Positions 43,083 through 52,583 of a DNA stretch of 64,000 bases are shown in pieces. The position numbers and the translations under genes are program-made. The DNA lies in contig NZ_CP030050.1 of the NCBI RefSeq assembly GCF_015291705.1, positions 9,735,001 through 9,799,000 on the forward strand, read 5' to 3'. The number at the start of each line of letters is the position of its first letter. Position 1 is the first letter of the stretch. This stretch comes from Bradyrhizobium arachidis. Its GTDB lineage: Bacteria > Pseudomonadota > Alphaproteobacteria > Rhizobiales > Xanthobacteraceae. The notes under the pieces are model-generated. The model was not told the origin of the DNA. It searched no databases and saw only the letters and a program-made list of their open reading frames with translations.

Positions 43083-45821
43083 ATGACGATGCAACAGCCG
43101 ATACCCGTACCGCCGCCCGACGAAGCACCCGCAGCGCCGGCGGAAGCCGCCGCGCGCGTCACACCGATGATGGAACAGTACCTCGAGATCAAGGCTGCGC
43201 ATCAGGGCCTGCTGCTCTTCTACCGGATGGGCGATTTCTACGAGCTGTTCTTCGAGGATGCCGAGATCGCCTCGAAGACGCTCGGCATCGTGCTGACCAA
43301 GCGCGGCAAGCATCAGGGCAACGACATCCCGATGTGCGGCGTGCCGGTCGAGCGCTCCGAGGATTATCTGCACCGCCTGATCTCGGCCGGCCACCGTGTC
43401 GCGGTCTGCGAGCAGACCGAGGACCCAGCGGCGGCGAAAGCGCGCGGCAACAAGAGCGTCGTGCGCCGCGGCGTGGTGCGCCTGGTCACGCCGGGCACGC
43501 TGACCGAGGACACGCTGCTCGACGCGCGTACCAACAATTACCTGCTGGCGATCGCGCGCGCGCGTTCGTCCGCCGGCGGCGACCGCTTCGGCCTTGCCTG
43601 GATCGACATCTCGACCGCCGAATTCATGGTCACCGAGGTTTCGGGCGGCGAGCTCGCCGCGACGCTGGCGCGCATCAACCCGAACGAGGCGATCGTCACC
43701 GATGCGCTCTATAGCGACAACGAGCTCGGCCAGACCCTGCGCGAATTGCCGGCGGTGACGCCGCTCACCCGCGACGTCTTCGATGGCGCCACCGCCGAGA
43801 AGCGCCTCTGCGACTATTTTGCCGTCGCGACCATGGACGGCCTGGCGCAGCTCACGCGGCTGGAAGCAACGGCTGCGGCCGCCGCTGTCACCTATGTCGA
43901 CCGCACCCAGGTCGGCAAGCATCCGCCGCTGCCGCCGCCCGCGCGCGAAGCATCCGGTGCGACCATGGCGATCGATCCGGCGACGCGCGCCAATCTCGAA
44001 CTGACGCGGACGCTCGCCGGCGAACGCCGCGGCTCGCTGCTCGATGCCATCGACTGCACGGTGACCTCCGCCGGCTCGCGTCTGCTGGCGCAGCGTCTGG
44101 CGGCGCCGCTGACGGATGCGCCGGCGATCGCACGGCGGCTCGACGCGGTCAGCACTTTCGTTGCCGACTCGGCCGCACGCGAGGACATCCGCAGCATCCT
44201 GCGTGGCGCGCCCGACATGTCGCGCGCGCTGGCCCGCCTCTCGGTCGGTCGTGGCGGCCCGCGCGACCTTGCGGGCCTCCGCGACGGTATCATCGCCGCC
44301 GATCAGGTGCTGACGCGGCTTTCCGAGCTCGACCAGCCGCCGCAGGAGATTGCGGCGGTGATGGCGGCCTTGCAGCGACCGTCGCGCGAGCTCGCGGCCG
44401 GCTTCGCAAGCGCTCTCGACGAGCAATTGCCGCTGATCAAGCGCGACGGCGGCTTCGTCCGCCAAGGTTACGAACCTGCCCTCGACGAAGCGCGAAACCT
44501 GCGCGATGCCTCGCGCCTCGTGGTCGCCTCGATGCAGGCGCGCTACGCCGACGCGACCTCCGTCAAGGCCCTCAAGATCCGCCACAACAACGTGCTCGGC
44601 TATTTCGTCGAGGTGACCGCGCAGCACGGCGACAAGCTGATGTCGGCACCGCTGAACGCGACCTTCATCCACCGCCAGACGTTGGCGGGCCAGGTCCGCT
44701 TCACCACGTCGGAGCTCGGCGAGATCGAAGCCAAGATCGCCAATGCCGGCGATCGCGCGCTCGGCCTCGAGCTCGAAATCTTCGAAAAGCTCTGCGCCAA
44801 GGCGCTCGAGATCAGCGACGACCTGCGCGCCGCAGCGCAAGGCTTTGCACTGCTCGACGTTGCGACCTCGCTCGCAAAGCTGGCGATCGACGAGAACTAT
44901 GTGCGGCCGGAGGTCGATTCGTCGCTCGCCTTCGCGATCGAGGCCGGCCGTCATCCCGTGGTCGAGCAGGCGCTCAAGCGCAATGGCGAGCCATTCATTG
45001 CCAATGCCTGCGATCTGTCGCCTGCGCCCGCGCAAAAATCCGGCCAGCTCTGGCTGCTCACCGGTCCCAACATGGCGGGTAAATCGACCTTCCTGCGCCA
45101 GAACGCGCTGATTGCGCTGCTGGCGCAGATCGGCAGCTTCGTGCCGGCGACGCGCGCGCGGATCGGTATCATCGACCGCCTGTTCTCGCGCGTCGGCGCT
45201 GCCGACGATCTCGCCCGCGGCCGCTCCACCTTCATGGTGGAGATGGTCGAGACCGCGGCGATCCTCAATCAAGCGGGCGAACGCTCACTCGTGATCCTCG
45301 ACGAGATCGGCCGCGGCACCGCGACCTTTGACGGCCTCTCCATCGCCTGGGCCGCGATCGAGCACCTGCACGAAAGCAACCGCTGCCGCACATTGTTCGC
45401 CACGCATTATCACGAGCTGACCGCACTCTCGGCCAAGCTGCCGCGGATGTTCAACGCGACCGTGCGCGTGAAGGAATGGCAGGGCAATGTCGTGTTCCTG
45501 CACGAGGTGCTGCCGGGCTCGGCCGACCGCTCCTACGGCATCCAGGTCGCCAAGCTCGCCGGCCTGCCGCCGGCCGTGATCACGCGCGCAAAATCCGTGC
45601 TCTCCAAGCTGGAGGCGCAGGACCGCGGCCAGACCGCGCGCGCCTTGGTGGACGATCTGCCACTGTTCGCCGTCCCCTCCCGCGCCGCCGCAGAAGCCGC
45701 CCCGCCGAGCGAGGCCGACCTGCTGATGGACGCCGTGAAGGCGCTGCACCCCGACGAGATGTCCCCGCGCGAGGCGCTCGATGCTCTGTATGCGTTGAGA
45801 GCCAAGCTGCCGAAGCAGTGA
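43083..45821 (+). CDS. mutS: DNA mismatch repair protein MutS
   Basis: The 912-residue protein has all MutS domains. The mismatch-reading GDFYELF (Phe-x-Glu) lies near residue 51, the connector and lever parts in the middle, Walker [15 protein letters not shown] near 660, and Walker [16 protein letters not shown] near 738. The C-terminal extension ends in the dimerising helix [20 protein letters not shown]. It recognises base mismatches and small loops and recruits MutL. An N-terminal Pro-rich leader precedes the first domain. It is divergent from pcaF, and the glnD gene lies 7 kb away on the same strand. Confidence 0.98.
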   Translation: MTMQQPIPVPPPDEAPAAPAEAAARVTPMMEQYLEIKAAHQGLLLFYRMGDFYELFFEDAEIASKTLGIVLTKRGKHQGNDIPMCGVPVERSEDYLHRLISAGHRVAVCEQTEDPAAAKARGNKSVVRRGVVRLVTPGTLTEDTLLDARTNNYLLAIARARSSAGGDRFGLAWIDISTAEFMVTEVSGGELAATLARINPNEAIVTDALYSDNELGQTLRELPAVTPLTRDVFDGATAEKRLCDYFAVATMDGLAQLTRLEATAAAAAVTYVDRTQVGKHPPLPPPAREASGATMAIDPATRANLELTRTLAGERRGSLLDAIDCTVTSAGSRLLAQRLAAPLTDAPAIARRLDAVSTFVADSAAREDIRSILRGAPDMSRALARLSVGRGGPRDLAGLRDGIIAADQVLTRLSELDQPPQEIAAVMAALQRPSRELAAGFASALDEQLPLIKRDGGFVRQGYEPALDEARNLRDASRLVVASMQARYADATSVKALKIRHNNVLGYFVEVTAQHGDKLMSAPLNATFIHRQTLAGQVRFTTSELGEIEAKIANAGDRALGLELEIFEKLCAKALEISDDLRAAAQGFALLDVATSLAKLAIDENYVRPEVDSSLAFAIEAGRHPVVEQALKRNGEPFIANACDLSPAPAQKSGQLWLLTGPNMAGKSTFLRQNALIALLAQIGSFVPATRARIGIIDRLFSRVGAADDLARGRSTFMVEMVETAAILNQAGERSLVILDEIGRGTATFDGLSIAWAAIEHLHESNRCRTLFATHYHELTALSAKLPRMFNATVRVKEWQGNVVFLHEVLPGSADRSYGIQVAKLAGLPPAVITRAKSVLSKLEAQDRGQTARALVDDLPLFAVPSRAAAEAAPPSEADLLMDAVKALHPDEMSPREALDALYALRAKLPKQ

Positions 45822-45829
45822 AATCGGCC

Positions 45830-45909
45830 GTCATTCCGGGGCGATGCGAAGCATCGAACCCGGAATCTCGAGATTCCGGGTTCGCCTCTTCGAGGCGCCC
45901 CGGAATGAC
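45830..45909. repeat. Intergenic palindromic repeat, family D (copy 1)
   Basis: GTCATTCCGGGGCG at left is inverted as CGCCCCGGAATGAC at right. The centre is the perfect palindrome GGAATCTCGAGATTCC. It lies between the convergent mutS and chemoreceptor genes, eight bases after the mutS stop. Confidence 0.93.
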
Positions 45910-45923
45910 AGTGTGGTTGCCGC

Positions 45924-47600
45924 CTACGCCCTTGCCGCGATCGCCGCGGCTTCCGCGGCGGCGCGCTGCATGCTGGTCGACATCTCGTTCGTCACCGTGC
46001 TCTGCTCCTCGACGGCGGCGGCGGTTGACGTCACGTATTCGCTGACGTTGTTGATCGCCTGCTTGATCGAACCGAGCGCGCTGACGACGTCGCCGGAGAT
46101 GCCGTTGAGGCTGCCGATCTCCTGGCCGATCTTGTCGGTCGCCTGCTTGGCCTGGTTGGCGAGGCTCTTCACTTCGGATGCCACCACCGCGAAGCCGCGG
46201 CCGGCCTCGCCGGCGCGGGCGGATTCGATCGTGGCGTTGAGCGCGAGCAGGTTGATCTGCCCGGTGATGCTGTTGATCATCTCGACGATGCCGCTCATCG
46301 CCTGCGCAGCCTCGGTGAGGCGCTGCGCCTGCGCGTCGGCGGCGGCGACCTGATCCACCGCGCTCATCGCGGTCTCGCGCGACTTGGTCATCGCCTCGGA
46401 GATCTCGCGCACCGAGGCGTTGAGTTCCTCTGAACCGGCGGCAACCGATTCCATCATGCCGCGGACGCGCTCGTTGCCCATGCGGACCAGCACCTGCCGC
46501 GTGGTGTCGGTGGCGTATTTCACCACCTTGAACGGTTTGCCGTTGAGATCGAGGATCGGGTTGTACGAGGCCTGGATGTAGACCTCCTTGCCGCCCTTGC
46601 CGATGCGCTTGTATTCGGCCGCCTGGTACTGGCCGCGATTGAGCGCGGCCCAGAACTCGCGATAGGCCGCGCCGTCGCGCTCCGTGGGCTCGACGAACAT
46701 GCTGTGGTGATGGCCCTTGATCTCGGCCAAGGAGTAGCCGAGCGTGGCGAGGAAGTTGGCGTTCGCCGTGATGATGGTGCCGTCCATGTTGAATTCGATC
46801 ACGGCCTGGGCCTTGTCGATCGCCGCGATCTGACCGGCGAGATCGGCGTTCTTCAGCTTCTCCGCGGTGACGTCGGTTGCGAATTTGACGACGCCGTACG
46901 GCTTGCCGCGCTCGTCGAGCAACGGATTGTAGGAGGCGAGAATCCAGACCTCGCGACCACCCTTGCCGATCCGCTTGAACTCGCCGGCCTGGTAGTCGCC
47001 GCGGTTGAGCTTGGTCCAGAGATCGCGATAGGCCACGCCGTCGCGCTCGGCAGGAGCGACGAACAGGCTGTGATGCCGGCCCTCGATCTCGGCCAGCGAG
47101 TAGCCGAGCGTCTTGCAGAAATTCTCGTTGGCGGTGACGATGGTGCCGTCGAGCTTGAACTCGATCATGGCCTGGGCACGGCCGATGGCGGCGATCTTGG
47201 AGGCCTCGGTCATGCCGCGAATCTTCTTCGCGGTGATGTCGGTCGCGATCTTCACGACCTTGACGGGCTTGCCGGCGGCGTCGAGCACCGGATTGTAGGA
47301 GGCCTCGATCCAGACCTCGCGGCCGCCCTTGGCGATCCGCTTGAATTCGGAGACCTGCGGCTCGCCGCGATTGAGTTGCGCCCAGAACGCCTGGTACGCG
47401 GCGTCCTCGCGCTGATTGGCCGGCATGAACATGGCGTGCTTCTTCCCCTTGATCTCGCCGAGGGAGTAGCCGAGCGCCGTCAGGAAATTCTGATTGGCGT
47501 TGAGGATCGTGCCGTCCATCGCGAACTCGATCACCGCCTGCGAGCGGCCGATGGCGGCAATCTCTGCGTCCGCATCGCTGCGGGACCTGCGACCAAACAT
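45924..47600 (-). CDS. Soluble chemoreceptor with three tandem PAS domains
   Basis: The 558-residue protein has no membrane segment. Three PAS/PAC units start at residues 14, 136 and 258 with [26 protein letters not shown] and [13 protein letters not shown], so each is exactly 122 residues long. The signalling domain follows, with [20 protein letters not shown] near residue 455, shorter than in transmembrane receptors. The layout recalls BdlA of Pseudomonas, a PAS-PAS-MCP protein controlling biofilm dispersal. Sensing of redox, oxygen or a cytoplasmic ligand through PAS is inferred. The start ATG at 47600 has GGAGA seven bases upstream. Confidence 0.95.
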   Translation of the reverse strand: MFGRRSRSDADAEIAAIGRSQAVIEFAMDGTILNANQNFLTALGYSLGEIKGKKHAMFMPANQREDAAYQAFWAQLNRGEPQVSEFKRIAKGGREVWIEASYNPVLDAAGKPVKVVKIATDITAKKIRGMTEASKIAAIGRAQAMIEFKLDGTIVTANENFCKTLGYSLAEIEGRHHSLFVAPAERDGVAYRDLWTKLNRGDYQAGEFKRIGKGGREVWILASYNPLLDERGKPYGVVKFATDVTAEKLKNADLAGQIAAIDKAQAVIEFNMDGTIITANANFLATLGYSLAEIKGHHHSMFVEPTERDGAAYREFWAALNRGQYQAAEYKRIGKGGKEVYIQASYNPILDLNGKPFKVVKYATDTTRQVLVRMGNERVRGMMESVAAGSEELNASVREISEAMTKSRETAMSAVDQVAAADAQAQRLTEAAQAMSGIVEMINSITGQINLLALNATIESARAGEAGRGFAVVASEVKSLANQAKQATDKIGQEIGSLNGISGDVVSALGSIKQAINNVSEYVTSTAAAVEEQSTVTNEMSTSMQRAAAEAAAIAARA

Positions 47601-47984
47601 CAAAGAATCTCCATCTCGAAATAAGCAGCGAGGATACGCCAGTCGGGATGTGCCCGTGCGGCGACTTACAAACTTCAATCGACAAATCCCGCAGGTCCGC
47701 ACAATCGGCTACAAATCGGACAAGTTTCACGCCGGCGACGGCGGAAGCGGGTACGCAAACACGATGCTAGGCGAAAAGGTCGAATAAAGTTCTAATGGAG
47801 TTGTCGGAAATCAGCAGCGGCAGTACTGCAAAACCATCGCGATTTTCCGGGAAAATTCGGCAAAAGTCGCGACGCGATCTGAAATGACGCTTGTCATTCA
47901 ACAGCTTGAAGACGTGGCGCGCATCGAATGATGGCGACACGCCGATTGGGCATTCGCGGCGTGATGTCACCAACGCCCGTCGTC
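47601..47984. other. Spacer upstream of the soluble chemoreceptor, no gene seen
   Basis: The 384-base spacer has lower GC content in parts (around 47760-47860). A perfect inverted repeat AATGAC-GCTT-GTCATT is at 47883-47898. It presumably contains the leftward promoter of the chemoreceptor. No open frame with supporting features was found. Confidence 0.5.
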
Positions 47985-48794
47985 TCACGGCGCGTGCCGC
48001 ATCCTATGCTTCGCGCGACGCCCGATCGCCCACAGCGTCAGGTTCCAGACGATGCAGGTTGCGAGTGCAAGGCACAGGCCGATGGCGGAGCCAAACCACA
48101 CGACCGCGACGTGCATGACAGCAATCGCCATGCCGAATCCGAGCAGCCCCCAGGCTGAATTGGCGAGCACGGCGGCGGTCGGCGGACCGCCGATGCGCGG
48201 ATGCAGGATCACCATGATGCTGGTGAACACGATCGGGTAGAGCGCGATGACGCCGCTCACCCGCGGGCCGACCCAGCCCGAGGTCGAGACCACGATCGCA
48301 ACCAACGTCGCCACCAGCGAGGCGCGGAACGGGATGTCGTACCAGCGGCGCGTCACCAGCGGCATCTTCGCGTGGCGGTATTTTGCGAGCAGAGGAATGC
48401 AGATGCCGAAGGCGACCAGGTTCACGGCAAGGCCGGCCGTCAAGCTCCAGTCGAACAGGCGAATGATGGAGGCCAGCACGATCCACACCGCGACCGCGCT
48501 TCCGACACTCACCAGCAGATTGTTCCGCTGCGCCAGCACGACATAGGTGAGCCCGAGGACGATCGTCGCCGCGTTGACCGGAAGGCTCGCCAGCGCGCCT
48601 TGCGCGATGAAGGCTGCGTCATGGTCGATCGCGAGGAAGACATAGGACGGCCCGGCCGAGATCGGCAGCGTCGCCACCAGCGCGCCGATCACCGGACCGG
48701 AGCGTTCGGTGATGATCGACGCCGACACGACGAACGCCGCCGCGATCGCCATGCGCAGGAGAAGAATGAGAATGAAGTGGAGGTCGAGGGACAT
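47985..48794 (-). CDS. Inner-membrane protein of unknown function
   Basis: The 269-residue protein has about eight hydrophobic segments. The most distinctive stretch is RSGPVIGALVATLPISAGPSYVFLA near residue 32, with a second IGGPPTAAVLANSAWGLLGFGMA near 200, suggesting two inverted halves. This is typical of bradyrhizobial hypothetical membrane proteins; I do not recognise a named family. It ends close to the long spacer and has a family A repeat before its start. No function is proposed. Confidence 0.85.
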   Translation of the reverse strand: MSLDLHFILILLLRMAIAAAFVVSASIITERSGPVIGALVATLPISAGPSYVFLAIDHDAAFIAQGALASLPVNAATIVLGLTYVVLAQRNNLLVSVGSAVAVWIVLASIIRLFDWSLTAGLAVNLVAFGICIPLLAKYRHAKMPLVTRRWYDIPFRASLVATLVAIVVSTSGWVGPRVSGVIALYPIVFTSIMVILHPRIGGPPTAAVLANSAWGLLGFGMAIAVMHVAVVWFGSAIGLCLALATCIVWNLTLWAIGRRAKHRMRHAP

Positions 48795-48806
48795 TTTTTT
48801 GTTTTT

Positions 48807-48953
48807 GTCGTCGCGGACAAGCGAAGCGCGAGCCCGGAATCCATAGCCACAGGCCGTGGTGGTTGAAGAGCTGGAGCTACGACCCGTCTGAAGTCACTAC
48901 GGCCTGGGGTTAGGGGTCCCAGGCTCGCGCCAAGCGGCGCGCCCCGGGACGAC
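48807..48953. repeat. Intergenic palindromic repeat, family A (copy 5, diverged)
   Basis: Edges are GTCGTCGCGG and CCGGGACGAC; the core reads CCATAGCCACAGG on the left and CCTGGGGTTAGGGGTCCC on the right, so it is more degraded than other copies. It lies between the OsmC gene and the membrane-protein gene, both leftward. Confidence 0.85.
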
Positions 48954-48979
48954 GCCGATTGTTGGGTTAGGCCCTCGCG

Positions 48980-49489
48980 TCACATCCGCTGCATCGACAC
49001 CGAAACCTTCGGGCCGTTCTTGATGGTCTGGTAGACCACGCAATAGCGCTCAGTGAGCTTGAGCAGGAGGTCGAGCTTGTCCTGCGGCGCATCGGTGTCG
49101 ACCTCGAAGCGCAGGCGGATCTCCGCGAAGCCGACCGGGGTCTCCTTGTCGACGCCGAGCGTGCCGCGGAAATCCAGATCGCCCTCGGCATAGACTTTGC
49201 CGGTTTTCAGCGGCACCTCGATCGCGGTCGCCACCGATTTCAGCGTGACGCCGGCGCAGGCGACCAACGCTTCCAGCAGCATATCGCCGGAGCAGAGTTC
49301 GAGGCCGGAGCCGCCGGTGGCGGGGTGCAAACCGGCCATCGCGATGGCGCGGCCGGTCTCGACCTTGCAGGCGATGCCTTCGCTGTCGGTGGAGCCCTTG
49401 GCCTTCAGCGTGATCATCGCGGCCTTGGGATCGGTCTTGTAGCGTTCCTTGATCGGGGCCTGCATCTGGCGCAGTTCGGCGGCGTCCAT
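48980..49489 (-). CDS. OsmC-family peroxiredoxin-like protein
   Basis: The 169-residue protein has the OsmC fold with the two redox cysteines, one in LLEALVACAGVTLKSVA near residue 78 and one in TERYCVVYQTI near 150. Family members reduce organic hydroperoxides in the cytoplasm. The sequence between (GSGLELCSGDMLLEAL) has the usual substrate-pocket pattern. It lies downstream of the sulfonate-type importer genes on the same strand, 54 bases from the ATPase gene stop. No regulator of the OhrR type is adjacent. Confidence 0.92.
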   Translation of the reverse strand: MDAAELRQMQAPIKERYKTDPKAAMITLKAKGSTDSEGIACKVETGRAIAMAGLHPATGGSGLELCSGDMLLEALVACAGVTLKSVATAIEVPLKTGKVYAEGDLDFRGTLGVDKETPVGFAEIRLRFEVDTDAPQDKLDLLLKLTERYCVVYQTIKNGPKVSVSMQRM

Positions 49490-49543
49490 GTTGTTCTCTC
49501 CCGGAAAATACGCCTGCCGATGTACCGGCTTAAGGAGCGAATG

Positions 49544-50329
49544 TCACCACCACATGGCCTGACCGGGACCCTGGGTTGCGTCACGGTCGGGCACGCTGCG
49601 GTCGAGCGAGCGGTCGAGTGACGTCAGCACACTCCGCTTGAAGGTCTCGAACAGCGGCGAATTGCGGTCGCGCGGCCGGCCGAGATTGATCTCGATCTGG
49701 TCGAACAGCCGGCCCGGCCGCGGCCGCATCACCAGCACGCGGTCAGCCAGCACCACGGCCTCGTCGACGTCATGTGTGACGAGGATCAAGGTCGGGCGCG
49801 TGTCGGCCCAGAGGTCGAGCAGATGATCCTGCAGATCCCTGCGGGTGAAGGCATCGAGCGCCGAGAACGGCTCGTCGAGCAGCAGCACCTCGGGCTGCGG
49901 CACCAGCGCCCGCGCAATCGCGACGCGCTGCGCCTGTCCGCCGGAGAGCTCGCGCGGCCAGGCCTGCGCCTTGTCGGCGAGGCCAACACGATCGAGCGCG
50001 CGCGCCACTTTCTCGCGCCGCTCGGCCGCGGGCAGATCCGCAAGGCCGAAACCGATATTGTCGGCAACGCTGAGCCAGGGCAGCAGCCGCGGCTCCTGGA
50101 AGATGATGCCGATCTTGGCGTGCGGCGAAGAGATCGCTTCGCTGTCGAGCGTCACGGCGCCGGAGCTGGCGCGGTCGAGACCGGCGATGGCGCGGAGCAG
50201 CGTGGACTTGCCGCAACCGGAGCCACCGATGATGGCGATGATCTCGCCCTGCCTGATCTGGGCGGAGAAGCGCGCCAGCGCCTCGACGCCGTTGGGATAG
50301 ATCTTGCTGACCCGGTCGAGCGCCAGCAT
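49544..50329 (-). CDS. ABC transporter ATPase, nitrate/sulfonate/taurine type
   Basis: The 261-residue ATPase has Walker A GGSGCGKSTLL near residue 36, the signature LSGGQAQRVAIARAL near 128, Walker B VLLLDEPFSALD and the switch His in THDVDEAV. It belongs to the SsuB/TauB/NrtD group. It is separated from the permease gene by four bases. Ligand type is inferred from the binding protein. Confidence 0.95.
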   Translation of the reverse strand: MLALDRVSKIYPNGVEALARFSAQIRQGEIIAIIGGSGCGKSTLLRAIAGLDRASSGAVTLDSEAISSPHAKIGIIFQEPRLLPWLSVADNIGFGLADLPAAERREKVARALDRVGLADKAQAWPRELSGGQAQRVAIARALVPQPEVLLLDEPFSALDAFTRRDLQDHLLDLWADTRPTLILVTHDVDEAVVLADRVLVMRPRPGRLFDQIEINLGRPRDRNSPLFETFKRSVLTSLDRSLDRSVPDRDATQGPGQAMWW

Positions 50330-50333
50330 CGTG

Positions 50334-51179
50334 TTACGCTCCCTTCGCGCGGGAGAAGGCGTCCTGCCAGCGCAGGAACGGCGCGGCTGCGACCTCGATC
50401 AGCCAGTCGGTGAGCTTGCCGAGGATGGCGAAGATCACGATGGCGGCGAGGATCTGCGCGGGCTTGCCGAGCTGCTGGCCGTCGAGCAGGAGATAGCCGA
50501 GGCCTTCGGAGGCGCCGATCAACTCGGCCGCGACGACGAACATCCAGCCGAGACCAAGGCCGACGCGCAGGGACACGACATAGGCCGGCAGCACCGCGGG
50601 CAGCAGGATGCGGCGGATCATGGCAAAGCCGGAGAGGCGGAAGGTGCGGCCGACCTCGACGATCTTGCGATCGACCGAGAGGATCGCGCCCATCACGCCG
50701 AGATAGACCGGGAAGAACACACCGGCCGCGATCAGCGCGATCTTGGAGGTCTCGAAGATGCCGAGCCAGAGGATGAACAGCGGCACCCAGGCGAGCGAGG
50801 GGATCGCGCGCAAGGCTTGTACCGTGGGATCAAGAAGCCGCCGCGCCAGCGACCAATAGCCGGAGATGGCACCTAACAGCGTGCCCGCGACCACGCCGAA
50901 GGCAAAGCCGAGACCGACGCGCCACAGCGTCGCGGCGATATGGCGGACCAGCTCGCCGGAGCGGGCGAGCTCGCTGATGGTGGCAAAGACGCGCGAGGGC
51001 GGCGGCACCAGGCGCCCGTTGGACCAGCCGGACCAGACCACCAGCTCCCAGCCGAGCGCGAGTGTCAGCGGCAGCAGCAGTCCCAGCATCGGCCGCCCGT
51101 AGCGCGACAGCCGCGAAGGCGCGGCGGCACGTTCGGCGGGTTCCGAAGTTTGTTGCAGGACTGGCGCGTCGGAGATCAT
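50334..51179 (-). CDS. ABC transporter permease, nitrate/sulfonate/taurine type
   Basis: The 281-residue permease has six membrane segments and the EAA loop EVGRTFRLSGFAMIRRILLP near residue 185. I start it at the ATG at 51179; longer frames would be translated repeat DNA. It pairs with the ATPase downstream and the binding protein upstream. It belongs to the SsuC/TauC group. A family A repeat lies in the 228-base gap before it. Confidence 0.95.
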   Translation of the reverse strand: MISDAPVLQQTSEPAERAAAPSRLSRYGRPMLGLLLPLTLALGWELVVWSGWSNGRLVPPPSRVFATISELARSGELVRHIAATLWRVGLGFAFGVVAGTLLGAISGYWSLARRLLDPTVQALRAIPSLAWVPLFILWLGIFETSKIALIAAGVFFPVYLGVMGAILSVDRKIVEVGRTFRLSGFAMIRRILLPAVLPAYVVSLRVGLGLGWMFVVAAELIGASEGLGYLLLDGQQLGKPAQILAAIVIFAILGKLTDWLIEVAAAPFLRWQDAFSRAKGA

Positions 51180-51234
51180 GGCCGGTAGGAAGCGCGTCTT
51201 GTGTGAGATTGCAAGGGTGCGCGGCAATCTCCGC

Positions 51235-51376
51235 TGTCGCCCCGGGCAAGCGAAGCGCAGATCCGGGGCCCATAACCACAGGACGACGTGGCTACGGGGA
51301 CTCGGAGTGACGCCTTCGCACCACAACCACTCCCTGGGGTTATGGGTCCCGGGTTCGCTTCGCGCCCCGGGACGAC
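51235..51376. repeat. Intergenic palindromic repeat, family A (copy 6), inside the importer operon
   Basis: It carries CCCATAACCACAGG on the left and GGGTTATGGGTCCCGGG on the right, with edges GTCGCCCCGG and CCCCGGGACGAC. It lies between the binding-protein gene and the permease gene of one transporter, both leftward. Confidence 0.93.
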
Positions 51377-51407
51377 GACGGAATGTGCTGCGCCGGCGTG
51401 CCGCTTA

Positions 51408-52379
51408 CTAATTCGTCGGCAGCGGGACCTGGTCGTCGATCAGCGCATCCAGCGTCGCCTTCACGTCGACCTTGGCGTCGACGACGCCGGCTTGCTGGAG
51501 CGCGAGGCCGGCGGCGAGGATCGACTCGCGCTGGGGCGCGCCGATGCGGCTGTGGGTCAGCTCGGTGCGCTCCTTGAGCTGCTTGTCGACGACCGCCTCG
51601 GGCAGCTTCGTCACCGCGATGAAGGTCTTCTTCAGCTCGTCGTAATTCGCCAGCGAATATTTTCGCGCCTCCTCATACACCGCGAGCACGCGACGGGCGG
51701 CGTCGGGATAGTCCTTCAAGAACTGCTCGCGCACATTGAGGATGCCCCAGGTGTTGGCGTCGGCCTTGCGATAGAACAGCTTTGCACCTTCCTCGACCTC
51801 GGCCTGCGCCATCATGGGATCGAGACCGGCCCAGGCATCAACGTCGCCGCGGATCAGCGCGGTCTTGCCGTCGGCGTGCTGGAGCAGCACCGGCGTGATG
51901 TCCTTCTCGGTGAGACCGGCACCGAGAAGTGCGCGTACCAGGAAGATGTGCGGATCGGTGCCGCGCGTCACCGCGACGCGCTTGCCCTTCAGATCAGCAA
52001 CGCTTGCGATCTTGGAATCCTTGCCCGTCACCAGCGCGGTCCACTCGGGCCGCGAATAGACATAGATCGACTTGATCGGATTGCCGTTGATGCGCGCGAC
52101 CAGCGCCGCCGAGCCGGCGGTCGAGCCGAAATCGATCGAGCCGGCGTTGAGGAATTCGAGCGCCTTGTTGGAGCCCGCCGACTGCACCCAGGTGATGGTG
52201 ATGCCGTCCTTGGCGAACTCCTTCTCCAGCAGCCCCTTCTGCTTCAGGACCATCGACACCGGGTTGTAGGTTGCCCAGTCGATGCGGATCTCCTTGAGCG
52301 GGTCCGCCGCCTTTGCCGCGGGGGTCGCGGCGAGCGCAATGGCTCCCGCGAGCAGAATGCGTCGTGTCATCCAGGTCAT
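51408..52379 (-). CDS. ABC transporter substrate-binding protein, aliphatic sulfonate type
   Basis: The 323-residue protein has a signal peptide with Arg-Arg (MTWMTRRILLAGAIALAAT) and the SsuA-like core: IRIDWATYNPVSMVLKQKG, WVQSAGSNKALEFLNAGSID near residue 65, and the GTDPHIFLVRAL loop. GAGGAGG, about seven bases before the ATG at 52379, fixes this start; an ATG 24 bases earlier would place the site inside the gene. Ligand could be an alkanesulfonate, taurine or nitrate; no ssuD or tauD lies in the operon. A repeat separates it from the permease. Confidence 0.93.
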   Translation of the reverse strand: MTWMTRRILLAGAIALAATPAAKAADPLKEIRIDWATYNPVSMVLKQKGLLEKEFAKDGITITWVQSAGSNKALEFLNAGSIDFGSTAGSAALVARINGNPIKSIYVYSRPEWTALVTGKDSKIASVADLKGKRVAVTRGTDPHIFLVRALLGAGLTEKDITPVLLQHADGKTALIRGDVDAWAGLDPMMAQAEVEEGAKLFYRKADANTWGILNVREQFLKDYPDAARRVLAVYEEARKYSLANYDELKKTFIAVTKLPEAVVDKQLKERTELTHSRIGAPQRESILAAGLALQQAGVVDAKVDVKATLDALIDDQVPLPTN

Positions 52380-52552
52380 GCCCAGCCTCCTCAAAAACTT
52401 CATTGTTTTTCAATGAGTTATATCTAGAGGTCAACGAGAAAATCCGACCCTTGAAAGCCTGCGGCGCGAGAACAATTTGCTCCCGGCCGGCCTTTTCCAG
52501 CATGGAACGACTATTGCCTGAGAATGGCGGGTGACAGCGCGGGTCACCTCTT

Positions 52553-52583
52553 ATATCCGATGAGACCCCATATTCGGTGAGAC
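52553..52583 (+). promoter_or_regulatory. Direct repeat over the glnD ribosome binding region
   Basis: ATATCCGATGAGAC (52553) and ATATTCGGTGAGAC (52570) are 14-base direct repeats 17 bases apart that match at 12 positions. The second one ends at the base before the glnD ATG. Such a placement could serve a repressor or RNA-level control; function is unknown. Confidence 0.4.

Noticed and set aside
42945..45272. 775-codon leftward frame antisense to mutS
   Set aside because: It is a shadow of third-position GC bias. MutS motifs on the sense strand are intact.
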